This document shows positions 1 through 9,641 of a DNA stretch of 64,000 nucleotides, piece after piece. The translations under genes and the position numbers were made by a program. Every line of letters starts with the position of its first letter. Position 1 is the stretch's first letter. The notes below the pieces were generated by a model. That model had not been told where the DNA came from, did no database searches, and was given only the letters and a program-made list of their open reading frames with translations. The DNA comes from Tritrichomonas musculus (lineage: Eukaryota > Parabasalia > Tritrichomonadida > Tritrichomonadidae): the NCBI GenBank assembly GCA_039105265.1, contig JAPFFF010000011.1:1-64000 (forward strand). Direction: 5' to 3'.

Positions 1-2736
1 AGAGTGTTGCATATTGGATTATCAGATATGCAGGAACGGGGGGAGGAGTGGGGGAGAGTGTTGCATATTGGATTATCAGATATGCAGGAACGGGGGGAGG
101 AGTGGGGGAGAGTGTTGCATATTGGATTATCAGATATGCAGGAACGGGGGGAGGAGTGGGGGAGAGTGTTGCATATTGGATTATCAGATATGCAGGAACG
201 GGGGGAGGAGTGGGGGAGAGTGTTGCATATTGGATTATCAGATATGCAGGAACGGGGGGAGGAGTGGGGGAGAGTGTTGCATATTGGATTATCAGATATG
301 CAGGAACGGGGGGAGGAGTGGGGGAGAGTGTTGCATATTGGATTATCAGATATGCAGGAACGGGGGGAGGAGTGGGGGAGAGTGTTGCATATTGGATTAT
401 CAGATATGCAGGAACGGGGGGAGGAGTGGGGGAGAGTGTTGCATATTGGATTATCAGATATGCAGGAACGGGGGGAGGAGTGGGGGAGAGTGTTGCATAT
501 TGGATTATCAGATATGCAGGAACGGGGGGAGGAGTGGGGGAGAGTGTTGCATATTGGATTATCAGATATGCAGGAACGGGGGGAGGAGTGGGGGAGAGTG
601 TTGCATATTGGATTATCAGATATGCAGGAACGGGGGGAGGAGTGGGGGAGAGTGTTGCATATTGGATTATCAGATATGCAGGAACGGGGGGAGGAGTGGG
701 GGAGAGTGTTGCATATTGGATTATCAGATATGCAGGAACGGGGGGAGGAGTGGGGGAGAGTGTTGCATATTGGATTATCAGATATGCAGGAACGGGGGGA
801 GGAGTGGGGGAGAGTGTTGCATATTGGATTATCAGATATGCAGGAACGGGGGGAGGAGTGGGGGAGAGTGTTGCATATTGGATTATCAGATATGCAGGAA
901 CGGGGGGAGGAGTGGGGGAGAGTGTTGCATATTGGATTATCAGATATGCAGGAACGGGGGGAGGAGTGGGGGAGAGTGTTGCATATTGGATTATCAGATA
1001 TGCAGGAACGGGGGGAGGAGTGGGGGAGAGTGTTGCATATTGGATTATCAGATATGCAGGAACGGGGGGAGGAGTGGGGGAGAGTGTTGCATATTGGATT
1101 ATCAGATATGCAGGAACGGGGGGAGGAGTGGGGGAGAGTGTTGCATATTGGATTATCAGATATGCAGGAACGGGGGGAGGAGTGGGGGAGAGTGTTGCAT
1201 ATTGGATTATCAGATATGCAGGAACGGGGGGAGGAGTGGGGGAGAGTGTTGCATATTGGATTATCAGATATGCAGGAACGGGGGGAGGAGTGGGGGAGAG
1301 TGTTGCATATTGGATTATCAGATATGCAGGAACGGGGGGAGGAGTGGGGGAGAGTGTTGCATATTGGATTATCAGATATGCAGGAACGGGGGGAGGAGTG
1401 GGGGAGAGTGTTGCATATTGGATTATCAGATATGCAGGAACGGGGGGAGGAGTGGGGGAGAGTGTTGCATATTGGATTATCAGATATGCAGGAACGGGGG
1501 GAGGAGTGGGGGAGAGTGTTGCATATTGGATTATCAGATATGCAGGAACGGGGGGAGGAGTGGGGGAGAGTGTTGCATATTGGATTATCAGATATGCAGG
1601 AACGGGGGGAGGAGTGGGGGAGAGTGTTGCATATTGGATTATCAGATATGCAGGAACGGGGGGAGGAGTGGGGGAGAGTGTTGCATATTGGATTATCAGA
1701 TATGCAGGAACGGGGGGAGGAGTGGGGGAGAGTGTTGCATATTGGATTATCAGATATGCAGGAACGGGGGGAGGAGTGGGGGAGAGTGTTGCATATTGGA
1801 TTATCAGATATGCAGGAACGGGGGGAGGAGTGGGGGAGAGTGTTGCATATTGGATTATCAGATATGCAGGAACGGGGGGAGGAGTGGGGGAGAGTGTTGC
1901 ATATTGGATTATCAGATATGCAGGAACGGGGGGAGGAGTGGGGGAGAGTGTTGCATATTGGATTATCAGATATGCAGGAACGGGGGGAGGAGTGGGGGAG
2001 AGTGTTGCATATTGGATTATCAGATATGCAGGAACGGGGGGAGGAGTGGGGGAGAGTGTTGCATATTGGATTATCAGATATGCAGGAACGGGGGGAGGAG
2101 TGGGGGAGAGTGTTGCATATTGGATTATCAGATATGCAGGAACGGGGGGAGGAGTGGGGGAGAGTGTTGCATATTGGATTATCAGATATGCAGGAACGGG
2201 GGGAGGAGTGGGGGAGAGTGTTGCATATTGGATTATCAGATATGCAGGAACGGGGGGAGGAGTGGGGGAGAGTGTTGCATATTGGATTATCAGATATGCA
2301 GGAACGGGGGGAGGAGTGGGGGAGAGTGTTGCATATTGGATTATCAGATATGCAGGAACGGGGGGAGGAGTGGGGGAGAGTGTTGCATATTGGATTATCA
2401 GATATGCAGGAACGGGGGGAGGAGTGGGGGAGAGTGTTGCATATTGGATTATCAGATATGCAGGAACGGGGGGAGGAGTGGGGGAGAGTGTTGCATATTG
2501 GATTATCAGATATGCAGGAACGGGGGGAGGAGTGGGGGAGAGTGTTGCATATTGGATTATCAGATATGCAGGAACGGGGGGAGGAGTGGGGGAGAGTGTT
2601 GCATATTGGATTATCAGATATGCAGGAACGGGGGGAGGAGTGGGGGAGAGTGTTGCATATTGGATTATCAGATATGCAGGAACGGGGGGAGGAGTGGGGG
2701 AGAGTGTTGCATATTGGATTATCAGATATGCAGGAA
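1..2736. repeat. 54-bp tandem satellite array
   Basis: Fifty complete 54-bp units plus 36 bp of a 51st are seen, and the array runs off the left edge. I see no difference between copies. Each unit has an AT-rich half (around ttggattatcagatatg) and a G-rich half with runs of six and five G on the + strand. Because 54 is a multiple of three and the unit has no stop in any + frame, all three + frames stay open for about 2.7 kb with 18-residue periodicity. They end within about 55 bases of the last unit and add no unique domain, so I do not call a protein here. It is most likely satellite DNA. The perfect homogeneity points to recent expansion or to assembly from short reads. Confidence 0.97.
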
Positions 2737-3825
2737 AAAAAAATATAAACAGAAAAAGTTTAACTTTTGAAAGGGGAAAATATTTTTGAGTTCTTATCTA
2801 ATTTCCACCATTCAAAGAGATTTTGGGAATTTGTAAATATCCAAATATATAAATATTTTATAACCTTCATATCATATATTCTTTTTTCATAATTTTATTT
2901 ACATATTTTGAATTAATTAAAAAGCAATTAATTGAATATCATTTAAGATAATATTATTTATGAAAAATAAAATTGAATTAATACGTTATTATAATTAATT
3001 CTCAATTGTGATATACAAATAAACTGAGATAAAATGTAAAAATATATTTTATAATAATATAAATGTGATTTATAATATATATAATAAATATATTATCATT
3101 AATATGAGGATATTACTAATATTTTATCAAATAAATAAGTATTTGTTAATAAAAAAAATATATTTTCAAAATTTTGATGTTATCAAAATAATTTTTTCAA
3201 AAACTATCATTTAATTCAATTTTAAATTCAAAATTTTTATTTAGAAAAAATAAAAATTTCTTGAATATCAATAATATAGTATATTAAAAATTATTATTAT
3301 ATTTCAAAGCTATATATAAATAATGTAAATAATAAATCATTTAAGAAATAACCTCAAGTAGCGTAATAAAAACACTTTTTTAATGATTTATGGAATAAAT
3401 AATGATTTTTTTAATTTATAAGATATAATAAATGAATATTAATTATATCTAATATTGATATAAAAATTTATTAATTAAAAAGAATATCTAATTTTTAAGA
3501 TATTATTATTTTTCAATCAAAAAAAATTTGAGAGAGTCGACCCCTTTTTTTAACACTTATTACATTTATAAATAAAAATTGTATATATATTCAATTTTAA
3601 TCTAGTTAGTTCATCATCAATTCTATATTGTTAATAAAATAAAAAAAATTGAAGAAATTATCTGACCATACAATTCCACTTTTTAAATGTATTCTCTTAT
3701 CATCATCACAAAATATTGTTGAAAATAAACTTTTACGTTAAACCAAAATAATTGAATTTTTCAATAACCTCTCAAATTTATATTCAATATTTTCTTTTAT
3801 TATTCAAAAAATTCAATTAAAATTA
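2737..3825. other. AT-rich intergenic spacer
   Basis: About 1.1 kb of very AT-rich sequence with many short A and T runs lies between the satellite and the first gene. I see no open frame of note, no tRNA-like fold and no clear repeat. The last 40 bases hold several TCAA/TTCA initiator-like words before the M23 peptidase start and may contain its promoter. Confidence 0.6.
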
Positions 3826-4512
3826 ATGTCACACAAAATGAGAAAAGCATCAATCTATCCTTATAACCTACTGAAAGAAGAAATCTTCCCATTATTCGGA
3901 CCAGAAATAAACGAATTACCTGTTTATATTGATATTTCAATTGATAATGAAAATGTTGAACGAATATGCAGCTCTCAAACGCAAAAGGAATTCAATGATT
4001 ATATGATTTCAGAAATGCAGAAGCACAATTGTCACACTGCTGTATCTGGCTATTTAGAAGATAGAACAACATTATTAAAGAAATATCCTCAGATGGTTTC
4101 TGAAAATCGAGTTTATCATTTGGGCGTGGATGTAACAGGGCCATTAGGCACAGATATTTATGCTCCTATAAATGGAGAAGTTGTTAAATCATACTACGAA
4201 GAAGGCGAAGGAAATTATGGAGGAATGATCGTTTTAAAGCACGATATAAACAAATGCGTTTTTTACAGTCTTTACGGACATCTTAATAGAACAATTTTGC
4301 CAGCTGTGGGGACTATTATAAAAAAAGGTGAAAAATTTGCTAAAATTGGAGACTTTCATGAAAATGGAAACTGGTTCCATCATGTCCACTTGCAAGTATT
4401 CACTGAACTAGGATACAGCAATGGATGGATTAACAAAGGCTACTGTTCGGGAAAAGATCTTGTTCATATAGATAAATTTGTTCCTAATCCGGGATTTTTG
4501 CTTAGATTATAA
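3826..4512 (+). CDS. M23-family (LytM-type) metallopeptidase, bacterial type
   Basis: This is a 228-aa protein with the full set of M23 zinc and catalytic residues. H98 and D102 lie in HLGVD, H152 in LYGHL, and the HxH pair is H186/H188 in HHVHLQ. Known M23 enzymes cut peptide cross-links of peptidoglycan. The layout (a GYxExR-like motif near 75-80, then HLGVDV, then NGxW before HxH) matches stand-alone bacterial M23 proteins such as those I recall from Bacteroidetes, not a typical eukaryotic family. No signal peptide is visible, so the site of action is unclear. Transfer from bacteria is my inference; the base composition is now like that of the host. It ends about 190 bp from the convergent MMS19-like gene. 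Confidence 0.85.
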   Translation: MSHKMRKASIYPYNLLKEEIFPLFGPEINELPVYIDISIDNENVERICSSQTQKEFNDYMISEMQKHNCHTAVSGYLEDRTTLLKKYPQMVSENRVYHLGVDVTGPLGTDIYAPINGEVVKSYYEEGEGNYGGMIVLKHDINKCVFYSLYGHLNRTILPAVGTIIKKGEKFAKIGDFHENGNWFHHVHLQVFTELGYSNGWINKGYCSGKDLVHIDKFVPNPGFLLRL

Positions 4513-4700
4513 GCAAATATATTTAAAATATCAATAAAAAAAGATTAATTGATAAAATAACAATAACTTAAATAAGCATTTAAAAAATAGCTCAAATGCT
4601 TATAACTTTTTATCCTGACAAAAAACAAATATTTATTTAAAAATATAATATTTATTTAAAATATAAACATTGAATGACTACAGAGAAACCAAAATAGTAT

Positions 4701-7349
4701 TTATAAACATTCTTCGTTAACTTTAATCCAGCTCATATTTGCTTGAGCAGCAACTTGCCTAACTTCTCTCTTTGGATCATCTAAAGTTTTCTTTAATTTC
4801 CTCAAAATAGCAGACCTATATGGAGCTAATTTTTTAGTAGGTATGGCAACCGACAATAGATTAATTATTCGGCAAACATCCAATCTGATGTGAGCATCTT
4901 TTGTTGTCGCTGGATCAAGAAGTAACAATATTGAGTTGATAATTTGTTCAAAATGATCCATAAACAGATCAATTAAAGCACTGCCTTGAAATGCGCTTTG
5001 GACATTTTCTTCCATATCAGAACTTGCATTTAGTATGTTTATTATTGTAAAAATGAGTAAGTCGAGTGATCCTTTAATATCGCATTTAAGGAACAATGGG
5101 AATAGCGGTATTGCACGATCCATGTCACTTGCAAAAAATTCGGGAGGACATAAAAGATAAAGACTTAGGTAACACTCTGGCTTAGATGAAAGATTATTAT
5201 GATATTTGTCCCAGAGAGCTGCTTTGTATTCAGAATCGTAAACAAATCTAGTGCTAATTATTTCAAATTTTTCAAAGGAATCACCAAGAGCTGAGTCAAA
5301 CTGATTTTCAAATTCTAAAAGTCGTCCGATATCTGCAGGTTCGAAATCATTGGTAAAAGTGCCACGAATTGCTAGTGCGAGGCGATCTGGAGTGAAATTC
5401 TGAGAATATTCTGTGAATTTAGCCGAGTATAATAATTTCAATTTATCTGTAGATATCTGCCCTGCTTCGATATAATTTAAAGGAACGGCTGATGGTTTGG
5501 CAGCTGAGAAAATGAGTTCTTTGTGTCTGATTAAAGTATTGTTCGTGCTGCTAATATCTTTATAATTATTATTTAATTGAGAAGTAATGACAGCATCATT
5601 TGAACGAATTGCAATGGCGAGAATTAAGCTGCTTGCGTTTTCCACATTTTTTAGTGCATCAAGTAAAATTGTGGCAATTGAATCATCAAGAATTTTTTGG
5701 GGTAAGATACTTCGTGATAGATCTTTGATATTACCTGCTTTTGCCATTGCTTCAAAGAGGGGACCTGAAAAACTAGGAACATTAGTAAATTTTGATGCAA
5801 ATTCAACAACTCCTGAATTTGAATTTATTCCGTAGAATGCTGATTTATTAATAATTGAATCGATTAGTGGATTAATGAATTGAGATGTTAATAAATCTGA
5901 ATATTGAGTTTGGCTAGCTAATGCAATAAGACATTGAGTTGCAAAAGGTTGTATTGTCAAATGATCTAAAATTAATGGAATAAATGACTGATCTAAAGAA
6001 GTTATAAAGTGCAGTACATATTCTCTAATCAAAACAAGACCAGTAATTTGAAGGTTTCTATTTTCTGATGACAATGCCTTTTGAGCTGTTGCGAAAAACT
6101 GATTTAAATATTCATTTTTATTTTCCACTTTCTCAGAAGAATTTTGAATTTTTAGATATTCAACAATAGATGCTAATATACTTTGAATTCTTGATTCATC
6201 ATTAAGCTTCATTGATTTTTTTAAAGTTGCTGATAAGGGAGTCATTCCTTCTTTAGCAAAAAGAATAACCTTTTCCAAACTCCAAGTAACAATTGAATAT
6301 GCTCTAATTTCTGTAGCTGATTTACTTTGCACGATTTTTGTTACCCATTCACTAATTGCAATTTGCCTAATTAATGTGTGGCAGTTCTTATTAATGTTTA
6401 CATAATTTGTAATTGCATTAATTGCCGAATTTACGACACTCTCTGTAGCTGATGTAGAATCTGAGTCAAAATGATCATTTAAAGAGGAAATAAAGCTTGA
6501 AACAACTGAAACAACTTGTTCATTACTAGTATTATCATGAACAAGAAGTATAGGAAGAGCTACATAAACAGAAGATCTTGTATCTTGTAACGAATTTTTT
6601 AATTTGAGAGAGACAAGAGCAGCAAGGTCATCTGCAAAAACTGAATTTGCAACAAGTGTTTGCGAAAGCTGTAGAGCGAGATCTTCTTTTTGTGTGATTG
6701 GGAAGAAGGCACCAACGATATCAAAAAGTTCGTTTCGTTGGTGCTGATTAAGATCACAGTTTCTGATTACTTTATCAGAAAATTTATTGAAAAAATTAAA
6801 AACAACCTTTAGACAGCGAGGATCTTGCTCATAGCCACAAAATTGCTTAAAGGTTTCGATAACAGTTTCGGCTTTACTATTCATAACCTCATCAATTCCA
6901 TCAACTTGAGGATGATCAAGAGAAATTATTGATTCAAAAAGTTTGTAAGCAGAGAGCCGATGAGCATATAAATTTGCTCGAATATTAGAATTAATGAGGG
7001 TTGTAAAAATATTAGCTATCTGCGATTTATCTTTAATATATTGAATATTTGCTGTGATTATTCCACATGCTATGTTAAGGCAGGCTGAATCTGATAGTTT
7101 TATGGCAGCCATTTCTGCAATTGTTTGTTGAACAATAGGAATATGGAACTGCGAATTGTAAAAGGCAAGAACTGTTAATGCTTGTTGTCGAATATTTCTA
7201 TCACCATCACTTAAAAAAGGTAAAATTTCACCAATTTTATTTTGAAGCTGTTCATTATTTTCTATTTCTGAAAGCATTGATTGAAGAATAGCTTGGTGCA
7301 ACATGTCATCATTAGATGCTTTTGATAAAGCTTGTAACCTTGATTTCAT
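4701..7349 (-). CDS. MMS19: MMS19-like HEAT-repeat protein (cytosolic Fe-S targeting)
   Basis: This 882-aa all-helical HEAT-repeat protein is a little shorter than animal MMS19 (about 1,030 aa). The strongest evidence is the C-terminus (residues about 840-875), where PYRSAIL, LDDPKREVRQ and a closing SWI reproduce the MMS19/Met18 C-terminal signature (PYR..VL.AL...LDD.KR.VR.EA..AR..W). N-terminal HEAT units at 40-120 (LPFLSDGDRNIRQQAL) also fit. In known systems MMS19 is the adaptor of the CIA targeting complex that delivers Fe-S clusters to cytosolic and nuclear proteins such as DNA polymerases and helicases. Trichomonads keep Fe-S assembly in hydrogenosomes, so a CIA factor is expected. A generic HEAT protein is the alternative. 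Confidence 0.68.
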   Translation of the reverse strand: MKSRLQALSKASNDDMLHQAILQSMLSEIENNEQLQNKIGEILPFLSDGDRNIRQQALTVLAFYNSQFHIPIVQQTIAEMAAIKLSDSACLNIACGIITANIQYIKDKSQIANIFTTLINSNIRANLYAHRLSAYKLFESIISLDHPQVDGIDEVMNSKAETVIETFKQFCGYEQDPRCLKVVFNFFNKFSDKVIRNCDLNQHQRNELFDIVGAFFPITQKEDLALQLSQTLVANSVFADDLAALVSLKLKNSLQDTRSSVYVALPILLVHDNTSNEQVVSVVSSFISSLNDHFDSDSTSATESVVNSAINAITNYVNINKNCHTLIRQIAISEWVTKIVQSKSATEIRAYSIVTWSLEKVILFAKEGMTPLSATLKKSMKLNDESRIQSILASIVEYLKIQNSSEKVENKNEYLNQFFATAQKALSSENRNLQITGLVLIREYVLHFITSLDQSFIPLILDHLTIQPFATQCLIALASQTQYSDLLTSQFINPLIDSIINKSAFYGINSNSGVVEFASKFTNVPSFSGPLFEAMAKAGNIKDLSRSILPQKILDDSIATILLDALKNVENASSLILAIAIRSNDAVITSQLNNNYKDISSTNNTLIRHKELIFSAAKPSAVPLNYIEAGQISTDKLKLLYSAKFTEYSQNFTPDRLALAIRGTFTNDFEPADIGRLLEFENQFDSALGDSFEKFEIISTRFVYDSEYKAALWDKYHNNLSSKPECYLSLYLLCPPEFFASDMDRAIPLFPLFLKCDIKGSLDLLIFTIINILNASSDMEENVQSAFQGSALIDLFMDHFEQIINSILLLLDPATTKDAHIRLDVCRIINLLSVAIPTKKLAPYRSAILRKLKKTLDDPKREVRQVAAQANMSWIKVNEECL

Positions 7350-7540
7350 TTTATTATAGAGAAAAAAATTAAATTGATTTTAATCGGTGGATACAACCAA
7401 ATTTCTATTCAATTTGACTTTTTCAAAAATATGAATACAGAATTATATAATTTTTTAATTTACAAATAATGAAAATTACAAATCAATTAAAACATATTAA
7501 ATTTACAACAATCTATGGCAAATTGAGAATATAAGGCACC

Positions 7541-8692
7541 TTACAAATCTTCAAATATATCATCGATTTCATTATCAGGGGTATTATGAAAAGAAAAAGT
7601 CCGATGATGCGAATCATCTTTATTGGTTCCAAAATTCAAAGGCTTTGAAAAATTCTGATCTAAAATATTGTTAGATTGCTTAAAACTTGTACTATTGTTT
7701 CGGGCATGTGAAGGCGACATTGGCAATTGCGATCTTTCTGTACTAGTATGCGATGATGATGGTGACTGAGTCTCTTTTTTTGCCTGAGGCTGAGCATTGG
7801 CATTATTAGTAGGCTCAGGTGATTTTTGCTGATGATTTTTGAAAAATGGATGCTGAAGAGCTTGAGTAGCACTTGGCCTTTTCATTGGATCTAATTGCAA
7901 AAGATCTTTTAGTAAACTAATTGCTTCTTGCGAAGCATTTGGAACTGCAACTGATAACGGAGTGTGCGACGATTGGGGCAATCGAATTCCTAATCGTGTG
8001 GCCAATCTTTGCCCATCTGGCCAGTTTCCAGGTCCTGGAGTTCCGAGAATGGAACAAATTTTGAAAATTTGATCAGTCTCAGAATTTCCTTGAAACAGAG
8101 GGCGGAGAGTAAAAAGTTCAGCCATAATACATCCAACAGCCCATATATCAACAGGAGAATTGTAAAATTCATGATGAAGAACAATTTCTGGGGCACGATA
8201 CCATCTTGTGGATACATACTCAGTATAAGGTGGTCTGCTTCTGATTTCACGAGCAAGACCAAAATCAGCAATTTTGAGAGTATTGCCAGACCATAAAAGG
8301 TTTTCTGGTTTTATATCTCTATGAAAAAAGCCTTGTCGATGAACGAATGCAAGTCCTTCTAATAATTGACCAATTACATTTCTTACTTCATCTTCAGTAA
8401 ATGGCTTATTATGATTTTGAATTGTTTTTAATAATGATCCATCAGGATAAAATTCAGTTACAAGGTACAAATGATCGTTTTCCCGAAAAACTTGAAGAAG
8501 ACGCATTACATTTTCGTGTTTAATTTTACGAAGACTTTTTACCTCTTTTAATTGAAGGCATTCGTCAAATGTAGCATATCGTTGTTTCATTTTTTTAATT
8601 GCAACAATTTCCCCAGTTTCCTTATCTCGACATTTTTGAACAATACCAAATGCACCATCGCCAATAACACCGATTTCTTCAAAACGACGCAT
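7541..8692 (-). CDS. MAK/ICK (RCK-family) protein kinase, ciliary type
   Basis: This is a 383-aa protein kinase with all key residues: a glycine loop GDGAFG at 11-16, ATP-binding K33 in AIKK, HRDIKPEN at 124-131, DFGLAR at 143-148 and a TEY activation motif at 157-159 followed by STRWYRAPE. The TxY plus REND, FFHRD and PPYTEYVSTRWYRAPE pattern is that of the MAK/ICK/MOK group, whose members limit ciliary length and regulate turnaround of intraflagellar transport trains at the tip. After about residue 290 comes a low-complexity tail rich in Ser, Asn and Gln, as in other RCK kinases. It shares the strand with the small gene at 8799-9377, about 105 bp apart. The exact orthologue (MAK versus ICK) cannot be told. 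Confidence 0.88.
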   Translation of the reverse strand: MRRFEEIGVIGDGAFGIVQKCRDKETGEIVAIKKMKQRYATFDECLQLKEVKSLRKIKHENVMRLLQVFRENDHLYLVTEFYPDGSLLKTIQNHNKPFTEDEVRNVIGQLLEGLAFVHRQGFFHRDIKPENLLWSGNTLKIADFGLAREIRSRPPYTEYVSTRWYRAPEIVLHHEFYNSPVDIWAVGCIMAELFTLRPLFQGNSETDQIFKICSILGTPGPGNWPDGQRLATRLGIRLPQSSHTPLSVAVPNASQEAISLLKDLLQLDPMKRPSATQALQHPFFKNHQQKSPEPTNNANAQPQAKKETQSPSSSHTSTERSQLPMSPSHARNNSTSFKQSNNILDQNFSKPLNFGTNKDDSHHRTFSFHNTPDNEIDDIFEDL

Positions 8693-8798
8693 TTTTTAAT
8701 TAAATTTAAACGGGTAACATTCAAATAAAAAATTTATGAAAATTTTATTAAATCATAAAAAATAACAAAACACATTTTTTTTTTATTACAAAAAAAAA

Positions 8799-9377
8799 TT
8801 AAAGTAAAGGACGAGGCCTTCGAATTGGTGTGGCCCTAAAGAATTCAAAATTACCAAAAGGCTCTCCTGTTTCTTCATTGATGGAATCTGCTTGGTAAGA
8901 TTCTGACTTTGGCTTTTGAGGATATATATGTGGTTCACTGAAAAATGATTTTCCAGATAAGTCATATTTTTGATATTTAGGTGTTCTAGTTTTTGTTGGA
9001 GTTGCTCTGATAGGGACAAAACCAACTTTGGGTTTTGAACTCTCATAACTACTATCAGGACTTTTTCTATAATCTGTCAATCCAGAATTACTTGCATACC
9101 CATAGCCTTTTGCAGCAATCATATTTATTTCGTCAATAACCTGATCTACTTTGTAATAATCAGTATCTTCGAGTTCAATATCAAAAAGCTCACTTTTAGT
9201 TGTTTGCTTTTTCATTGAAGCTGTTAATGTATCCGACAAAATGTCCGATGATAATCTAGCTTGAGGTTTATTTGTTTGATTATTATTGTTATAAGACGTA
9301 TATAAGCTGCTTGAAAAACGACTTCTAGAAGGGGTTGAATAAGCTGATCCTGAGAGCTCAGAGAGTCTAAAACTCAT
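8799..9377 (-). CDS. Small disordered protein, unknown function
   Basis: I do not recognise this 192-aa protein. It is rich in Ser, Thr, Asn and Tyr, has a basic N-terminal half with many SxxR and TPSR-like sites, one possible helix at about 75-92 (DYYKVDQVIDEINMIA) and several proline-directed sites (RATPTKTRTP, RATPIRRPRP). The twin RATP motifs near 125 and 183 are notable. This pattern suits a phosphorylated scaffold or microtubule-associated protein, but that is only a guess. It lies upstream of the MAK/ICK-type kinase on the same strand and divergent from the TKL kinase gene. Confidence 0.7.
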   Translation of the reverse strand: MSFRLSELSGSAYSTPSRSRFSSSLYTSYNNNNQTNKPQARLSSDILSDTLTASMKKQTTKSELFDIELEDTDYYKVDQVIDEINMIAAKGYGYASNSGLTDYRKSPDSSYESSKPKVGFVPIRATPTKTRTPKYQKYDLSGKSFFSEPHIYPQKPKSESYQADSINEETGEPFGNFEFFRATPIRRPRPLL

Positions 9378-9614
9378 TATTTATGAATGAACTTTTCCAA
9401 TTACAATTTCAATTTTCTATAATCTATAGAAAAATTTAAAAGCTATATCAATTTATTCTGTATTGTACGTTAATCTAAACAAATTTCAATCATTTTTTTT
9501 TATTGTTATGCAAAGCTCTAATTCCTTTCTAAAAATATTTATGGCATTAAAATTTCATTAATATTTGGAATTGCTAAAAATTTTTTATATACAGAACTTT
9601 TTGATTGCATAAAA

Positions 9615-9622
9615 TTTCATTA
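9615..9622 (+). promoter_or_regulatory. Initiator-like TTTCATTA element
   Basis: The word TTTCATTA sits about 20 bases upstream of the first codon of the TKL kinase frame. It matches the known trichomonad initiator (TCA followed by pyrimidine and T/A). A second identical word is at 9553-9560. The short spacing to the reading frame is normal for trichomonads, whose 5' leaders are very short. It supports translation starting near 9642 and not at a downstream methionine. Confidence 0.5.
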
Positions 9623-9641
9623 AAATACAACAGCAAATCAA

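Noticed and set aside
1-2736. CRISPR-like array
   Set aside because: The copies are contiguous and identical with no unique spacers. This is a simple satellite.
4-2789. Three 913-918-codon open frames across the satellite
   Set aside because: They exist only because the 54-bp unit is a multiple of three and lacks stops. They have no unique domain and end at the array edge.
2737-3825. tRNA or other RNA genes in the large spacers
   Set aside because: I looked through all spacers over 300 bp for clover-leaf boxes and GC-rich stems and found none I could support.
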